A stretch of 49,803 nt of DNA from Komagataeibacter melaceti (lineage in GTDB: Bacteria; Pseudomonadota; Alphaproteobacteria; Acetobacterales; Acetobacteraceae), in NCBI RefSeq assembly GCF_003403295.1, contig NZ_QUWV01000055.1, positions 1-49,803 of the forward strand. The letters run 5' to 3'. Positions 21,796 through 30,361 of the stretch are shown here, piece after piece; within the stretch, counting starts at the first letter, position 1; each line of letters starts with the position of its first letter. The notes beneath the pieces are model-generated. The model worked only from the letters and a program-made list of their open reading frames with translations, ran no database searches and was not told the origin of the DNA. A program made the position numbers and the translations under genes.

Positions 21796-21814
21796 GTCAG
21801 TTATGGAAACTGAC
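21796..21814 (+). promoter_or_regulatory. Inverted repeat just upstream of greA
   Basis: GTCAGTT (21796-21802), spacer ATGGA, AACTGAC (21808-21814). The repeat ends 20 bp before the greA TTG start, next to the ribosome site. It could be an operator or an RNA hairpin in the leader. A smaller TGCCG/CGGCA hairpin lies at 21775-21788. Confidence 0.4.
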
Positions 21815-21834
21815 CTTCACCTCGGGGACAAATC

Positions 21835-22308
21835 TTGCAGAAATTTCCGATGACAGGCCCCGGCCTGCAACGGCTTGAAGACGAACTGCGCAAGCTCAAG
21901 AGTGAAGAACGCCCCGCGATCATACGCGCGATTGCCGAGGCGCGCAGCCATGGCGACCTGTCGGAAAACGCGGAATACCATGCCGCGCGTGAACGCCAGT
22001 CCTTTACCGAAGGGCGCATTCAGGAACTGGAGGAAATCGTCTCCTCCGCCGAGGTGATCGACCCGGCCACCCTGTCGGGCGACCAGGTGAAATTCGGCGC
22101 CCGCGTGAAGCTGGTGGATGAGGAAACCGACAAGGAAGCCACCTACCAGATCGTGGGCGTGTACGAAGCCGACATCAAGCAGGGGCTGCTGTCCATTTCC
22201 TCGCCGCTGGCCAAGTCGCTGATCGGCAAGAGCATTGGTGACAGCGTATCCGTGCCCGCCCCCGGCGGCGACCGGACCTATGAAATCCTGGAAGTCACCT
22301 ACGGCTAG
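21835..22308 (+). CDS. greA: Transcription elongation factor GreA
   Basis: Rescues backtracked RNA polymerase by stimulating cleavage of the transcript 3' end. The 157-residue product has the N-terminal coiled coil (LQRLEDELRKLKSEERPAII, then EARSHGDLSENAEYHAARE with the acidic tip residues) and the C-terminal FKBP-like domain (ADIKQGLLSISSPLAKSLIG). The start is a TTG: the opening QKFPMT matches the usual family N terminus, which the later ATG would truncate, and GGGGA lies about 7 nt upstream. It is 133 bp after carB and 9 bp before the threonine ammonia-lyase gene. Confidence 0.95.
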   Translation: MQKFPMTGPGLQRLEDELRKLKSEERPAIIRAIAEARSHGDLSENAEYHAARERQSFTEGRIQELEEIVSSAEVIDPATLSGDQVKFGARVKLVDEETDKEATYQIVGVYEADIKQGLLSISSPLAKSLIGKSIGDSVSVPAPGGDRTYEILEVTYG

Positions 22309-22317
22309 GCATACATC

Positions 22318-23514
22318 GTGATCACGCTTGAAGATATCACCGCCGCCGCACAGCGGATAAAGGGGCGCGTCCTGCACACGCCCACAGTCCCGTGCCAGAC
22401 AATCTCGCGGGCAACCGGCGCGGATATCGTGCTCAAGCTCGACAACCTGCAGGCCGTGGGTTCGTTCAAGGAGCGCGGGGCCGCCAACAAGCTCGCCCTG
22501 CTCACGCCGCGTGAGCGTGAACGCGGGGTGATTACCGTCTCGGCGGGCAATCATGCGCAGGGTGTCGCGCGCCATGCCTCGCTGCTGGGCATTGACGCGG
22601 TGATCGTCATGCCGCGCTTCACCCCCGCCGCCAAGGTCACGCGCACCGCCGCATGGGGCGCGCGCGTGGTGCTGGAAGGCAACAGCTTTGCCGAGGCCAC
22701 GGCCCACGCCAACGCCCTGTGCCAGCGTGAAGGCCGGGTGTTCGTCCACCCCTATGACGACCCCGAGGTCATGGCCGGACAGGGCACGTTCGCGCTTGAA
22801 CTGCTCGAGGATGCAGGGCCGCTCGACACGTTCGTATGCCCCATTGGCGGTGGCGGCCTGCTGTCGGGCTGTGCGGTGGCCGCGCGTGCGCTGCGCCCGG
22901 ATATGGATATCATCGGGGTGCAGGTGGAAAATTTCTCCTCCCTCGCCGGTTTCCCGGGCGATGAGGTGATGCCGCCCGGTGGCGCCACCATTGCGGAAGG
23001 GATTGCGGTGCTCCAGATCGGCCGCCAGCCGCTGGAGGTCATTCGCGGCCATGTTTCCAACGTGCTGGTCGTGCCGGAAAGCGCGATCGAGACCGCCATC
23101 ACCATGCTGGCCGAAGGGGCGAAGCAGGTCAGCGAAGGGGCCGGGGCTACCGCGCTGGCGGCAGTGCTAACCTATCCCGAACTGTTCCGGGGCAAGCGCG
23201 TGGCGCTGCCGGTCACGGGCGGGAACATCGACAGCCGCATCCTGGCCAATACCCTGCTGCGCTCCCTGCTGCGCGACGGGCGACTTTTGTGCCTGAAAAT
23301 GGAAATACCCGACCGGCCTGGCGTGCTGGCCGACATTTCGCGCAAGATCGGTGACGAAGGTGGCAACATCATCGAGGTCTCGCACCAGCGCCTGTTCACC
23401 ACGCCCAGCGTGCAGGCGGCCGAACTGGAAGTGATGATCGAGGCCCGTGACCCCGAACACGCCCGCGCGCTGGAAGCGGAACTGGCCAAGACCTACATCG
23501 TGCGCCGCGCCTGA
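22318..23514 (+). CDS. ilvA: Threonine ammonia-lyase (threonine dehydratase)
   Basis: PLP enzyme converting L-threonine to 2-oxobutanoate and ammonia, the entry to isoleucine synthesis. The 398-residue product has the PLP lysine in GSFKERGAANK, the SAGNHAQG phosphate/substrate loop and the GGGGLLSGCAVA cofactor loop. A C-terminal ACT-like domain (about 325-398: EIPDRPGVLADISRKIGDEG) probably binds an allosteric amino acid. The start is a GTG, 9 nt after greA, so the two are probably co-transcribed. Length and single ACT domain match the shorter TdcB/IlvA type; whether it is biosynthetic or catabolic cannot be decided here. Confidence 0.92.
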   Translation: MITLEDITAAAQRIKGRVLHTPTVPCQTISRATGADIVLKLDNLQAVGSFKERGAANKLALLTPRERERGVITVSAGNHAQGVARHASLLGIDAVIVMPRFTPAAKVTRTAAWGARVVLEGNSFAEATAHANALCQREGRVFVHPYDDPEVMAGQGTFALELLEDAGPLDTFVCPIGGGGLLSGCAVAARALRPDMDIIGVQVENFSSLAGFPGDEVMPPGGATIAEGIAVLQIGRQPLEVIRGHVSNVLVVPESAIETAITMLAEGAKQVSEGAGATALAAVLTYPELFRGKRVALPVTGGNIDSRILANTLLRSLLRDGRLLCLKMEIPDRPGVLADISRKIGDEGGNIIEVSHQRLFTTPSVQAAELEVMIEARDPEHARALEAELAKTYIVRRA

Positions 23515-23543
23515 ACGGCGTAGTCCAATCGTAACACGCAACT

Positions 23544-23573
23544 GGCCCGTGGCGGGGAAAGCCGCCACGGGCC
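23544..23573. terminator. Shared hairpin between convergent ilvA and upp
   Basis: A perfect 12-bp stem, GGCCCGTGGCGG (23544-23555) with its complement at 23562-23573, and a 6-nt loop. It lies 29 nt after the ilvA stop and 7 nt after the upp stop. There is no clear T-run on either strand, but the position suggests it serves both directions. Confidence 0.6.
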
Positions 23574-23580
23574 GTGCGCC

Positions 23581-24234
23581 CTACCGGGTGCCGAACAGGC
23601 GGTCCCCCGCATCGCCCAGACCGGGGCGGATATAGCCGTGATCGTCCAGCCCGCGGTCAATCGCGCAGGTCACGATCCGCACATCGGGATGCGCCGCGCG
23701 CAGGCGGGCCACGCCCTCGGGTGCCGCAAGCAGGCAGACAAACACCATGTTGCTACATCCCGCCTGCTTGAGCCGGTCAATGGCCGCGACCGCGCTATGG
23801 CCCGTCGCCAGCATGGGATCGACCACCAGGCTGACACGGTTATCAAGTTCCTCGGGCAGCTTGAGGTAATATTCCACCGGCTCCAGCGTTTCGGGGTCGC
23901 GGTACATCCCGACATAGCCCACGCGCGCCGAGGGTACCAGATCGAGCAACCCGTCCAGAATCCCGTTGCCTGCGCGCAGGATGGAAATCAGGCACAGTTT
24001 CTTGCCCGCAAGGCGGCGGGCCTGCATGTGTTCGAGCGGCGTGTCGATTTCCACCGTTTCCAGCGGCAGGTCACGCATGGCCTCGTAACCGAGCAGCAGG
24101 CTCAGTTCCCGCGCCAGATGGCGGAACACGCCGGTCGGGGTCTCACGCTCACGCATGAGGGTCAGCTTGTGCTGGACCAGCGGGTGGGTGACAACAACAA
24201 CGCCATCATCATGCATGGCAGCGGGTTCGGTCAT
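23581..24234 (-). CDS. upp: Uracil phosphoribosyltransferase
   Basis: Pyrimidine salvage: uracil plus PRPP gives UMP. The 217-residue product has [17 protein letters not shown] at the N terminus, the [14 protein letters not shown] region, the PRPP loop [15 protein letters not shown], and the C-terminal uracil-binding segment ([20 protein letters not shown]). Length is normal. It is downstream of msrB by 30 nt on the same strand. Salvage sits close to carAB, the de novo pathway, but on the opposite strand. Confidence 0.95.
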   Translation of the reverse strand: MTEPAAMHDDGVVVVTHPLVQHKLTLMRERETPTGVFRHLARELSLLLGYEAMRDLPLETVEIDTPLEHMQARRLAGKKLCLISILRAGNGILDGLLDLVPSARVGYVGMYRDPETLEPVEYYLKLPEELDNRVSLVVDPMLATGHSAVAAIDRLKQAGCSNMVFVCLLAAPEGVARLRAAHPDVRIVTCAIDRGLDDHGYIRPGLGDAGDRLFGTR

Positions 24235-24264
24235 ATCGGTTCCTTGTCAGGGTGGAAAACAGGT

Positions 24265-24666
24265 TCAGCCTGCGCCATCGCGCGGGACGAAGCTGAGGGC
24301 AAGCCCGTTCATGCAGTAGCGCAGGCCGGTGGGCGGCGGCCCGTCGGGAAAGACATGGCCCAGATGGCCGTTGCAGTGCGCGCAGTGGACCTCCGTGCGG
24401 GTCATGCCGTGGCTGGTATCGGTCGTGGTGCCGAGCGCGCCGGGTATGGCATCGAAAAACGAAGGCCAGCCGCTGCCGCTCTCATATTTGGTACCAGACC
24501 GGAATAACGGCGTGCCGCACCCGGCGCAACGATATTCACCGGCACGCTTTTCATCATTCAGCGGGCTGGAGCCGGGGCGCTCGGTGCCGTGTTCGCGCAG
24601 GATGCGTGCCTGCTCGGGGGTCAGGTGGCCACACTGGGTGGCGCCTGTGCTGGCTGGATCGGACAT
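24265..24666 (-). CDS. msrB: Peptide-methionine (R)-S-oxide reductase MsrB
   Basis: Repairs the R form of methionine sulfoxide in proteins using a catalytic cysteine and thioredoxin. The 133-residue product shows the zinc-binding CxxC pairs (Cys47/Cys50, CAGC; Cys95/Cys98, CAHC), the SGSGWPSF substrate region and the catalytic Cys118 in RYCMN. There is no signal peptide, so it acts in the cytoplasm. It leads a short operon with upp and is divergent from gpmI across a 90-bp gap. Confidence 0.95.
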   Translation of the reverse strand: MSDPASTGATQCGHLTPEQARILREHGTERPGSSPLNDEKRAGEYRCAGCGTPLFRSGTKYESGSGWPSFFDAIPGALGTTTDTSHGMTRTEVHCAHCNGHLGHVFPDGPPPTGLRYCMNGLALSFVPRDGAG

Positions 24667-24756
24667 GAGTGTTTTTTCCTCCGTCAGACGGACATTTCAC
24701 GCTGACCGCTTTTAGGGCATCATGCCATATAAAATAAAACAGGGAGATCATACCCC

Positions 24757-26310
24757 ATGAGCGACCATGGAACAGTGAACAAGGCGCGCCGTCCCGTCAT
24801 GCTGGCCGTGCTGGACGGCTTCGGCTGGCGGGAAGACCCTGCCGACAATGCGGTAAGCAGCGCCGCCACGCCAGCCTTTGACCGGCTGTGGCGCTCTGGC
24901 CCGCATGCCTTCCTCAAGACGTGTGGGGAGGATGTCGGCCTGCCGCAAGGGCAGATGGGCAATTCGGAGGTCGGTCACCTCAATATCGGCGCGGGCCGGG
25001 TCGTCATGCAGGAACTGCCGCGCATTTCCACAGCACTGCGCGATGGTTCGGTCGCGCGTGGGCAGGTGATGGGCGACTTCATCGCCGCACTGAAGGCCAG
25101 CGGCGGCACCTGCCATCTCATGGGGCTTGTCTCTCCCGGTGGGGTACATGCCCATCAGGACCATGCCGTGGCACTGGCGCATATCCTGCGCGCAGCCGGT
25201 ATTCCCGTCACCCTCCACATCTTTACCGATGGCCGCGACACCGCCCCGCAATCCGGCCACGGCTATGTCAGCCAGGTGCTGTCCGCCCTGCCCGAAGGGG
25301 TCAGGATCGGCACGGTTTCCGGGCGCTATTACGCCATGGACCGCGACCGGCGCTGGGACCGGGTGGAGAAGGCCTATAACGCCATCGTCGCCGGTCAGGG
25401 CGAACAGGCCGGCGATGCGCTGCACGTGCTGGACAAGGCCTATGCCGCCGGGGTTACGGACGAATTCATCGTCCCCACCGTGATTGGCGAATATGGCGGC
25501 ATGCGCGATGGCGATGGCGTGCTGAGCTTCAACTTCCGCGCCGACCGCATCCGCCAGTTGCTCGATGCGCTGCTTGAGCCGGATTTTGATGGCTTTACCC
25601 GTGTGCGCATCATCAGGCCCGCCGCCGTTGTGGGCATGACGCGCTACAGCGACCGGCTGGCCGAACTGATCGGCGTGCTGTTTCCGCCCGAGGAACTGCA
25701 TGACCTGCTGGGCGATGTGGTCAGCGCCGCCGGGCTGAAGCAGATCCGCATGGCCGAGACGGAAAAATACCCGCACGTCACCTACTTCCTCAATGGCGGG
25801 CGCGAACACCAGCTTCCCGGCGAGGACCGGGTCATGGTCCCCTCCCCCAAGGTCGCGACCTATGACCTGCAACCCGAAATGTCGGCCCCCGAACTGACCC
25901 AGCGCGCGGTGGAGGCGATTGACAGCGGCAAATACGACCTGATCGTTCTCAACTTCGCCAATGCGGACATGGTGGGCCATACCGGCATGCTGCCTGCCGC
26001 CGTCAAGGCGGTGGAGGCGGTGGATCGTGGCCTTGGCCGGATTGCGGAGGCCATCGAACGCGCAGGCGGCGCGCTGCTGGTCACCGCCGACCATGGCAAC
26101 GCGGAAACCATGTTCGACCCGCAGACCAATGGCCCGCACACCGCCCACACGCTCAACGTGGTGCCCGTGGTGCTGAGCGGGGTGGATAACGTCCACCTGC
26201 ATGATGGCCGGCTGGCGGATATCGCGCCCACGCTGCTCCAGCTCATGGGGCTGCCCCAGCCCGCGGCCATGACCGGGCACTCCCTTATCGACGGGCCGAC
26301 GCCATCCTGA
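24757..26310 (+). CDS. gpmI: 2,3-bisphosphoglycerate-independent phosphoglycerate mutase
   Basis: Interconverts 3- and 2-phosphoglycerate using two metal ions and a phosphoserine intermediate. The 517-residue product has the first metal site at VLDGFGWRED, the catalytic serine in QMGNSEVGHLNIGAGR and the second metal cluster in VTADHGNAETMFD. The family's central domain is also present (RDTAPQSGHGYV; GRYYAMDRDRRWDR). The ATG at 24757 follows GGGAGA. First gene of a plus-strand run gpmI-envC-ctpA-rppH. The short gap upstream contains AT-rich sequence (TATAAAATAAA near 24728) that may hold the promoter, but no convincing -35. Confidence 0.95.
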   Translation: MSDHGTVNKARRPVMLAVLDGFGWREDPADNAVSSAATPAFDRLWRSGPHAFLKTCGEDVGLPQGQMGNSEVGHLNIGAGRVVMQELPRISTALRDGSVARGQVMGDFIAALKASGGTCHLMGLVSPGGVHAHQDHAVALAHILRAAGIPVTLHIFTDGRDTAPQSGHGYVSQVLSALPEGVRIGTVSGRYYAMDRDRRWDRVEKAYNAIVAGQGEQAGDALHVLDKAYAAGVTDEFIVPTVIGEYGGMRDGDGVLSFNFRADRIRQLLDALLEPDFDGFTRVRIIRPAAVVGMTRYSDRLAELIGVLFPPEELHDLLGDVVSAAGLKQIRMAETEKYPHVTYFLNGGREHQLPGEDRVMVPSPKVATYDLQPEMSAPELTQRAVEAIDSGKYDLIVLNFANADMVGHTGMLPAAVKAVEAVDRGLGRIAEAIERAGGALLVTADHGNAETMFDPQTNGPHTAHTLNVVPVVLSGVDNVHLHDGRLADIAPTLLQLMGLPQPAAMTGHSLIDGPTPS

Positions 26311-26363
26311 CACCACGCCTGCACCGCCTGTTCCGCCGGTGGGGCACGGCTGTCCGTGCCCCC

Positions 26364-27650
26364 GTGCTGCTGTCCTGCTGCCTGGCACTACCTGCCGGGG
26401 GGCCGGTCGCCCATGCCCAGGCCCCGGCGGCCGCCCCCGCGCATCACGCGACGACGGATGAACGGCGCATCCGCCAGCAGCTTGAGGCCGCGCGCACCGC
26501 GCATGAAAACCTGCTGGCGCGCGAGCAGCAGCAGGCGCATGACCTTGCCGAACGCCGCAAGGAGGAGCAGGCCGCGCGCGAACAGGCCCGCCTTGACGCG
26601 GAAAAGGCCGCCGCCCTGTCCGCCGCAACGGTGGACGCCACGGCCCGCCTGCAACGCACCGAGCAGCAGGCCGCCGACCTCGACAGCCGTATTGCCGACC
26701 TGCATACGGAACAGGCCGCCCTGCGCGCGCAACTGGCGCGCGAGGTCGCCCGCCTTTCCCCCCTGCTGCCACTGGCGGAGCGGCTGTCGCTCTACCCGGC
26801 GGATACGCTTCTGGCCGTGCCCCTGCCCGCCGACCGCGCGGTGACGGGACTGCTGGTGGTGCATGGCATGATGGCCGACATCGCCAGCCAGGCCCGCATC
26901 ATCCACGACCGCCGTGCCCGCCTGCTCCAGCTTGATGATGAACTGGCCCAGCAGCAGCAGCAGATGCACCACGTGGTGAACGAGCGCGAAAGCCAGCGCG
27001 ATACGGTCAACCGCGCGGCCCGTGCGGCGCTGGAGGCCCAGCAGCGTTCCAACGCCGCCGCCGCCAGTGCCGCACAGGCCGTGGAGGACGCAGCCCGCCG
27101 GGCATCGAGCGTGCAGGACGCCATTGCCCGCATTGAGGAAACCGAACAGCGCGCCGAAAAGAATCTTGAACTGGCTGCCCGCGCCGCCGAACGCGCGCAC
27201 AACCTGCGCGAAGCCTCCGCCGCCCGCCACCAGGCGCAGGAAATGGCGGCAGGCGGCGGCCCCGGCATTACCCCCGTAACCGGCGGCGCGGGCGCGCCCG
27301 TGGCGGGCACGGTACTGACCGCATGGGGCCAGCAGACCGAAAGCGGGGCCGCAACGGGCGTGACCTACGCCCCCCCGTCACGCGCAAGCGTGCGCGCGCC
27401 CTGCACGGGACGTATTGATTTTGCCGGCCCGTTCCGCACATACGGACAGATGATAATCCTTGATTGCGGCAAACATTACCGCTTCGTGCTGGCGGGCCTG
27501 GGTGAGATCGCGGTTACGGCGGGCCAGCAGGTCAGCCATGGCGCGGCGGTGGGCCAGATGCCACAATGGAGCGGGGGCGGCAGCAGGCCGACGCTGTTCG
27601 TGCAGTTGCGCCACGGCGGCAATGCCGTCAATCCGGCCCCCTATCTGTGA
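26364..27650 (+). CDS. EnvC-like murein hydrolase activator (degenerate LytM/M23 domain)
   Basis: A secreted coiled-coil protein expected to activate cell-wall amidases during division. The 428 residues contain a signal sequence ending near AHAQA, a long coiled coil with many Gln/Arg/Ala (about 30-290), and a C-terminal M23 fold (VRAPCTGRIDFAGPF, MIILDCGKHYRFVLAGL). The final metal motif HxH is replaced by FVQLRHGG, so peptidase activity is probably lost, as in EnvC. The GTG at 26364 leaves no basic n-region. The frame is open upstream, and a CTG at 26307, overlapping the gpmI stop, would add an Arg-rich start (TPRLHRLFRRW). Confidence 0.85.
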   Translation: MLLSCCLALPAGGPVAHAQAPAAAPAHHATTDERRIRQQLEAARTAHENLLAREQQQAHDLAERRKEEQAAREQARLDAEKAAALSAATVDATARLQRTEQQAADLDSRIADLHTEQAALRAQLAREVARLSPLLPLAERLSLYPADTLLAVPLPADRAVTGLLVVHGMMADIASQARIIHDRRARLLQLDDELAQQQQQMHHVVNERESQRDTVNRAARAALEAQQRSNAAAASAAQAVEDAARRASSVQDAIARIEETEQRAEKNLELAARAAERAHNLREASAARHQAQEMAAGGGPGITPVTGGAGAPVAGTVLTAWGQQTESGAATGVTYAPPSRASVRAPCTGRIDFAGPFRTYGQMIILDCGKHYRFVLAGLGEIAVTAGQQVSHGAAVGQMPQWSGGGSRPTLFVQLRHGGNAVNPAPYL

Positions 27651-27797
27651 TGTGGCGCGAGACGGTTTTATCCCCATGCAAGTTCGGTATATGCTGCCCA
27701 CCCGTGACGGGCGCGGCAGATCACGCTACAACGCAACGCGAAGAATACATGCAGGCCAGCCGGACCAGGGCGGCGGGCATCCAGGAGACAACGACGC

Positions 27798-29417
27798 ATG
27801 AAGTTCCGTAATGGCTTGCTGATCGGTTGCGCCTTTCTTGCAGGGCTCGCGGCGGCCCCGCAGATCGCTCACTACTCGGCAGGCAGGGGTGGCGCACTCG
27901 CCCCCATGGCCCATGCGGCTGATATTGTCCCGAAGGATGACAACACCCCGCGCGAGATCGAACAGCTCATGTTCCTGTTCGGCTATGTGCTGGAAAAGGT
28001 GAAGGCGAATTATGTCGAGCCCGTATCGACACGCGACCTGATCACCAACTCCCTCAACGGCATGCTGAGCGGGCTGGACCCGCACAGCTCCTACATGACG
28101 GAAAAGCAGTTCTCGGACCTGCAGGTCCAGACCAAGGGCTCCTTTGGCGGGCTGGGGCTGGAAGTACAGGGCGAGGACGGGCATGTCCGCGTCGTCTCCC
28201 CCATTGACGACACGCCCGCCGCCCGCGCAGGCATCAAGCCCGGTGACTTCATTGTCGCGATCGACGGCAAGAATATCGACGGCCAGCCACTGGACCAGGT
28301 GGTCACGCGCATGCGTGGCAAGCCCGATACCCGCATCACGCTGACGCTGATCCGTGAAAAGACGCCCAAGCCCATCATCGTGACGCTGACCCGCGCGGTC
28401 ATTCCGCTGCAGGTCATCAAGTCCTCGCTGTACGACACCATCGGCTACATCCGAATCGCGCAGTTCAATGAGGAAACGCAGTCCGGCCTGCTGGCAGCGT
28501 ACAAGAAGCTCCAGGCCCAGACACATAACAAGATGGCGGGGCTGATCATCGACCTGCGCTCCGATCCGGGCGGGCTGCTGACACAGGCCATCGACGTGGG
28601 ATCGGACTTCATCCGCAATGGCGAGATCGTGTCCACCCGCGCACGCCACCCGCAGGACAGCCAGCGCTGGGATGCCCATAACACCGACATCACCAACGGC
28701 CTGCCCGTTGTCGTGCTGATCAATGGCGGTTCCGCCTCCGCCAGTGAAATCGTGGCCGGGGCGCTACAAGACCACCAGCGCGCCGTGCTGCTGGGGGAAA
28801 AGACCTTTGGCAAGGGTTCGGTGCAGACCATCCTGCCCATTCCGGGTGAAGGCGCCATCCGCCTGACCACGGCGCGCTACTACACGCCGTCGGGCCGCTC
28901 CATCCAGGGGCTGGGCATCGTGCCTGACATCACGGTGCGCGAGGCACGCGATGACCCCGGCTACAGCATCCATGAAGCCGACCTGGCCCATATCATCAAG
29001 AACCGGGGCGGCAACACCGCGCAGCCGCCATCGCGCACTGACCTGCCGGCCATAGCCAAGTCCATTCCCGCGCAGCCGCCCGCGAACTGGCCTGAATTCG
29101 ACCCGCAGAAGCCCGCAACCGACTTCCAGCTCCAGCAGGGGCTGAAGGTCGTGCGCGCCATGGCGGGCCTGCCCGTGGCGGCCGAGCCGCCTGCACCGGC
29201 TGAAAAGACGCCCGCAAGCCCGGCCACGGCGGCCACGACCCCGACACCGCCCAAGGCGGCGGAACCGCCCACGCCCTCCATCCCGGCGGAAAAGCAGGCA
29301 GCCCCCGAAAGCCCGGCGGCCACACCCGCCCCGGCTACATCGGCACCTTCCACTCCGGCGCCTGCCGCCCCGGCAACACCCGCGCCTGCAGCACCTGCGG
29401 CACCCGCCCATCCCTGA
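27798..29417 (+). CDS. ctpA: C-terminal processing peptidase, S41 family
   Basis: A periplasmic serine protease that trims or degrades proteins from the C terminus, often cell-wall enzymes. The 539-residue product has an N-terminal signal or anchor segment (about residues 5-25), a PDZ domain (about 108-190: GSFGGLGLEVQG, AARAGIKPGDFIVAIDG) and the S41 catalytic core. By alignment from memory with E. coli Prc, the Ser-Lys dyad would be Ser314 (GSASASE) and Lys339 (TFGKG). The last 85 residues are Ala/Pro/Thr low complexity. GGAGA lies before the ATG. It follows envC by 147 bp; both act on peptidoglycan turnover. Confidence 0.93.
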   Translation: MKFRNGLLIGCAFLAGLAAAPQIAHYSAGRGGALAPMAHAADIVPKDDNTPREIEQLMFLFGYVLEKVKANYVEPVSTRDLITNSLNGMLSGLDPHSSYMTEKQFSDLQVQTKGSFGGLGLEVQGEDGHVRVVSPIDDTPAARAGIKPGDFIVAIDGKNIDGQPLDQVVTRMRGKPDTRITLTLIREKTPKPIIVTLTRAVIPLQVIKSSLYDTIGYIRIAQFNEETQSGLLAAYKKLQAQTHNKMAGLIIDLRSDPGGLLTQAIDVGSDFIRNGEIVSTRARHPQDSQRWDAHNTDITNGLPVVVLINGGSASASEIVAGALQDHQRAVLLGEKTFGKGSVQTILPIPGEGAIRLTTARYYTPSGRSIQGLGIVPDITVREARDDPGYSIHEADLAHIIKNRGGNTAQPPSRTDLPAIAKSIPAQPPANWPEFDPQKPATDFQLQQGLKVVRAMAGLPVAAEPPAPAEKTPASPATAATTPTPPKAAEPPTPSIPAEKQAAPESPAATPAPATSAPSTPAPAAPATPAPAAPAAPAHP

Positions 29418-29439
29418 TCCCGACCGGAGCCACGCGCGC

Positions 29440-29943
29440 ATGACCGAGCCATCCACCCTGCCCTACCGCCCCAATGTCGGGGCGCTCCTGTTCAACCGGC
29501 AGGGCATGGTGCTTGTCGCGCGGCGCACGGACATGCCCGGCGCGGGTGGCCCGCCGGACCAGGGGGTATGGCAATGCCCGCAGGGTGGCATTGATGAAGG
29601 GGAAACGCCCGAAACCGCCGTCCTGCGCGAACTGGGCGAGGAAATTGGCACCACCGCCGCCCGGCTCATCGCAGCCTATCCCGAATGGCTCAGCTATGAC
29701 CTGCCCGCCCACCTGATTGGCAAGGCGCTGGGCGGGCGCTATCGCGGGCAGCGGCAGAAATGGTTCGCGCTGCGCTTTACCGGGCAGGATGCGGATATCC
29801 GGCTGGATACACACCAGCCGGCTGAATTCGACCTGTGGAAATGGGTCAGCCTGACGCAGCTCCCGCAGCTTAACGTGGGCATAAAGAAAGACATCTATAC
29901 CCGGCTTGCGACTTACTTCGCCCCTTACGCCACGGCGGCCTGA
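29440..29943 (+). CDS. rppH: RNA pyrophosphohydrolase RppH (Nudix)
   Basis: Removes pyrophosphate from the 5' triphosphate end of mRNA, opening it to decay. The 167-residue product has LPYRPNVGALLFNRQGMV and the complete Nudix box: Gly-x5-Glu at GGIDEGE, then RELGEEIGT. The W-x-Y/RppH-type C-terminal region is also present (GQRQKWFALRFTG; FDLWKWVSLTQLP). It starts 22 nt after ctpA and its last 19 bp overlap the end of a convergent second Nudix gene. Confidence 0.93.
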   Translation: MTEPSTLPYRPNVGALLFNRQGMVLVARRTDMPGAGGPPDQGVWQCPQGGIDEGETPETAVLRELGEEIGTTAARLIAAYPEWLSYDLPAHLIGKALGGRYRGQRQKWFALRFTGQDADIRLDTHQPAEFDLWKWVSLTQLPQLNVGIKKDIYTRLATYFAPYATAA

Positions 29944-30347
29944 GGCGGCAGGAGCCCCGCCGCCACAAGCGCGGTAAGTGTCTGCCCACGCAGCAGGGGG
30001 GCCAGCGTCAGGTTGGGCACGTCCTGTGCCGCAAGCCAGCGCAGTTCCGCAATTTCGGCATCAGCCACGGGGGTGCCATTCAAACGGGCCAGCCATATGC
30101 GCGCCTGAACGGTGTATCCCGGCTCATTGGCGGCGGGGGCGGTAAAGTCGCCTGCCAGTTCCGCGCCCAGCGTCAGGCCGCAGCCCAGTTCCTCACGTAT
30201 TTCACGGTGCAGGGCCTGTTGCGGGTCCTCGCCAGCCTCGGGCTTGCCGCCGGGCAGCATGAACGCCGCCGTATTGCGCTTGCGCACCACCAGCACCCGC
30301 TCGCGCACGATGACCGCCGCACAGACAACCGTGATAAGACCCGCCAT
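29925..30347 (-). CDS. Nudix hydrolase (MutT-like)
   Basis: A 140-residue Nudix enzyme with a short N-terminal strand (ITVVCAAVIVRERVLVVRKR) and the box LPGGKPEAGEDPQQALHREI followed by REELG. The size and compact form resemble MutT/NUDT1-like nucleotide-cleaning enzymes, but the substrate cannot be read from sequence. It starts 14 nt after the EmrB-like gene on the same strand, so it is probably the last gene of the emrA-emrB transcript. It converges with rppH with a 19-bp coding overlap. Confidence 0.88.
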   Translation of the reverse strand: MAGLITVVCAAVIVRERVLVVRKRNTAAFMLPGGKPEAGEDPQQALHREIREELGCGLTLGAELAGDFTAPAANEPGYTVQARIWLARLNGTPVADAEIAELRWLAAQDVPNLTLAPLLRGQTLTALVAAGLLPPQAAVA

Positions 30348-30361
30348 ACCCCGATACCTTT

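Noticed and set aside
21702-21834. tRNA or small RNA gene between carB and greA
   Set aside because: The hairpins do not form a cloverleaf and no anticodon or TPsiC-like sequence is visible.
24748-26772. 674-codon minus-strand frame opposite gpmI and envC
   Set aside because: It spans two well-supported plus-strand genes and has no family features.
29200-29410. Short Pro/Ala repeats as a possible CRISPR or tandem-repeat array
   Set aside because: The repeats are irregular codon-level repeats within the ctpA coding frame, without uniform spacers.
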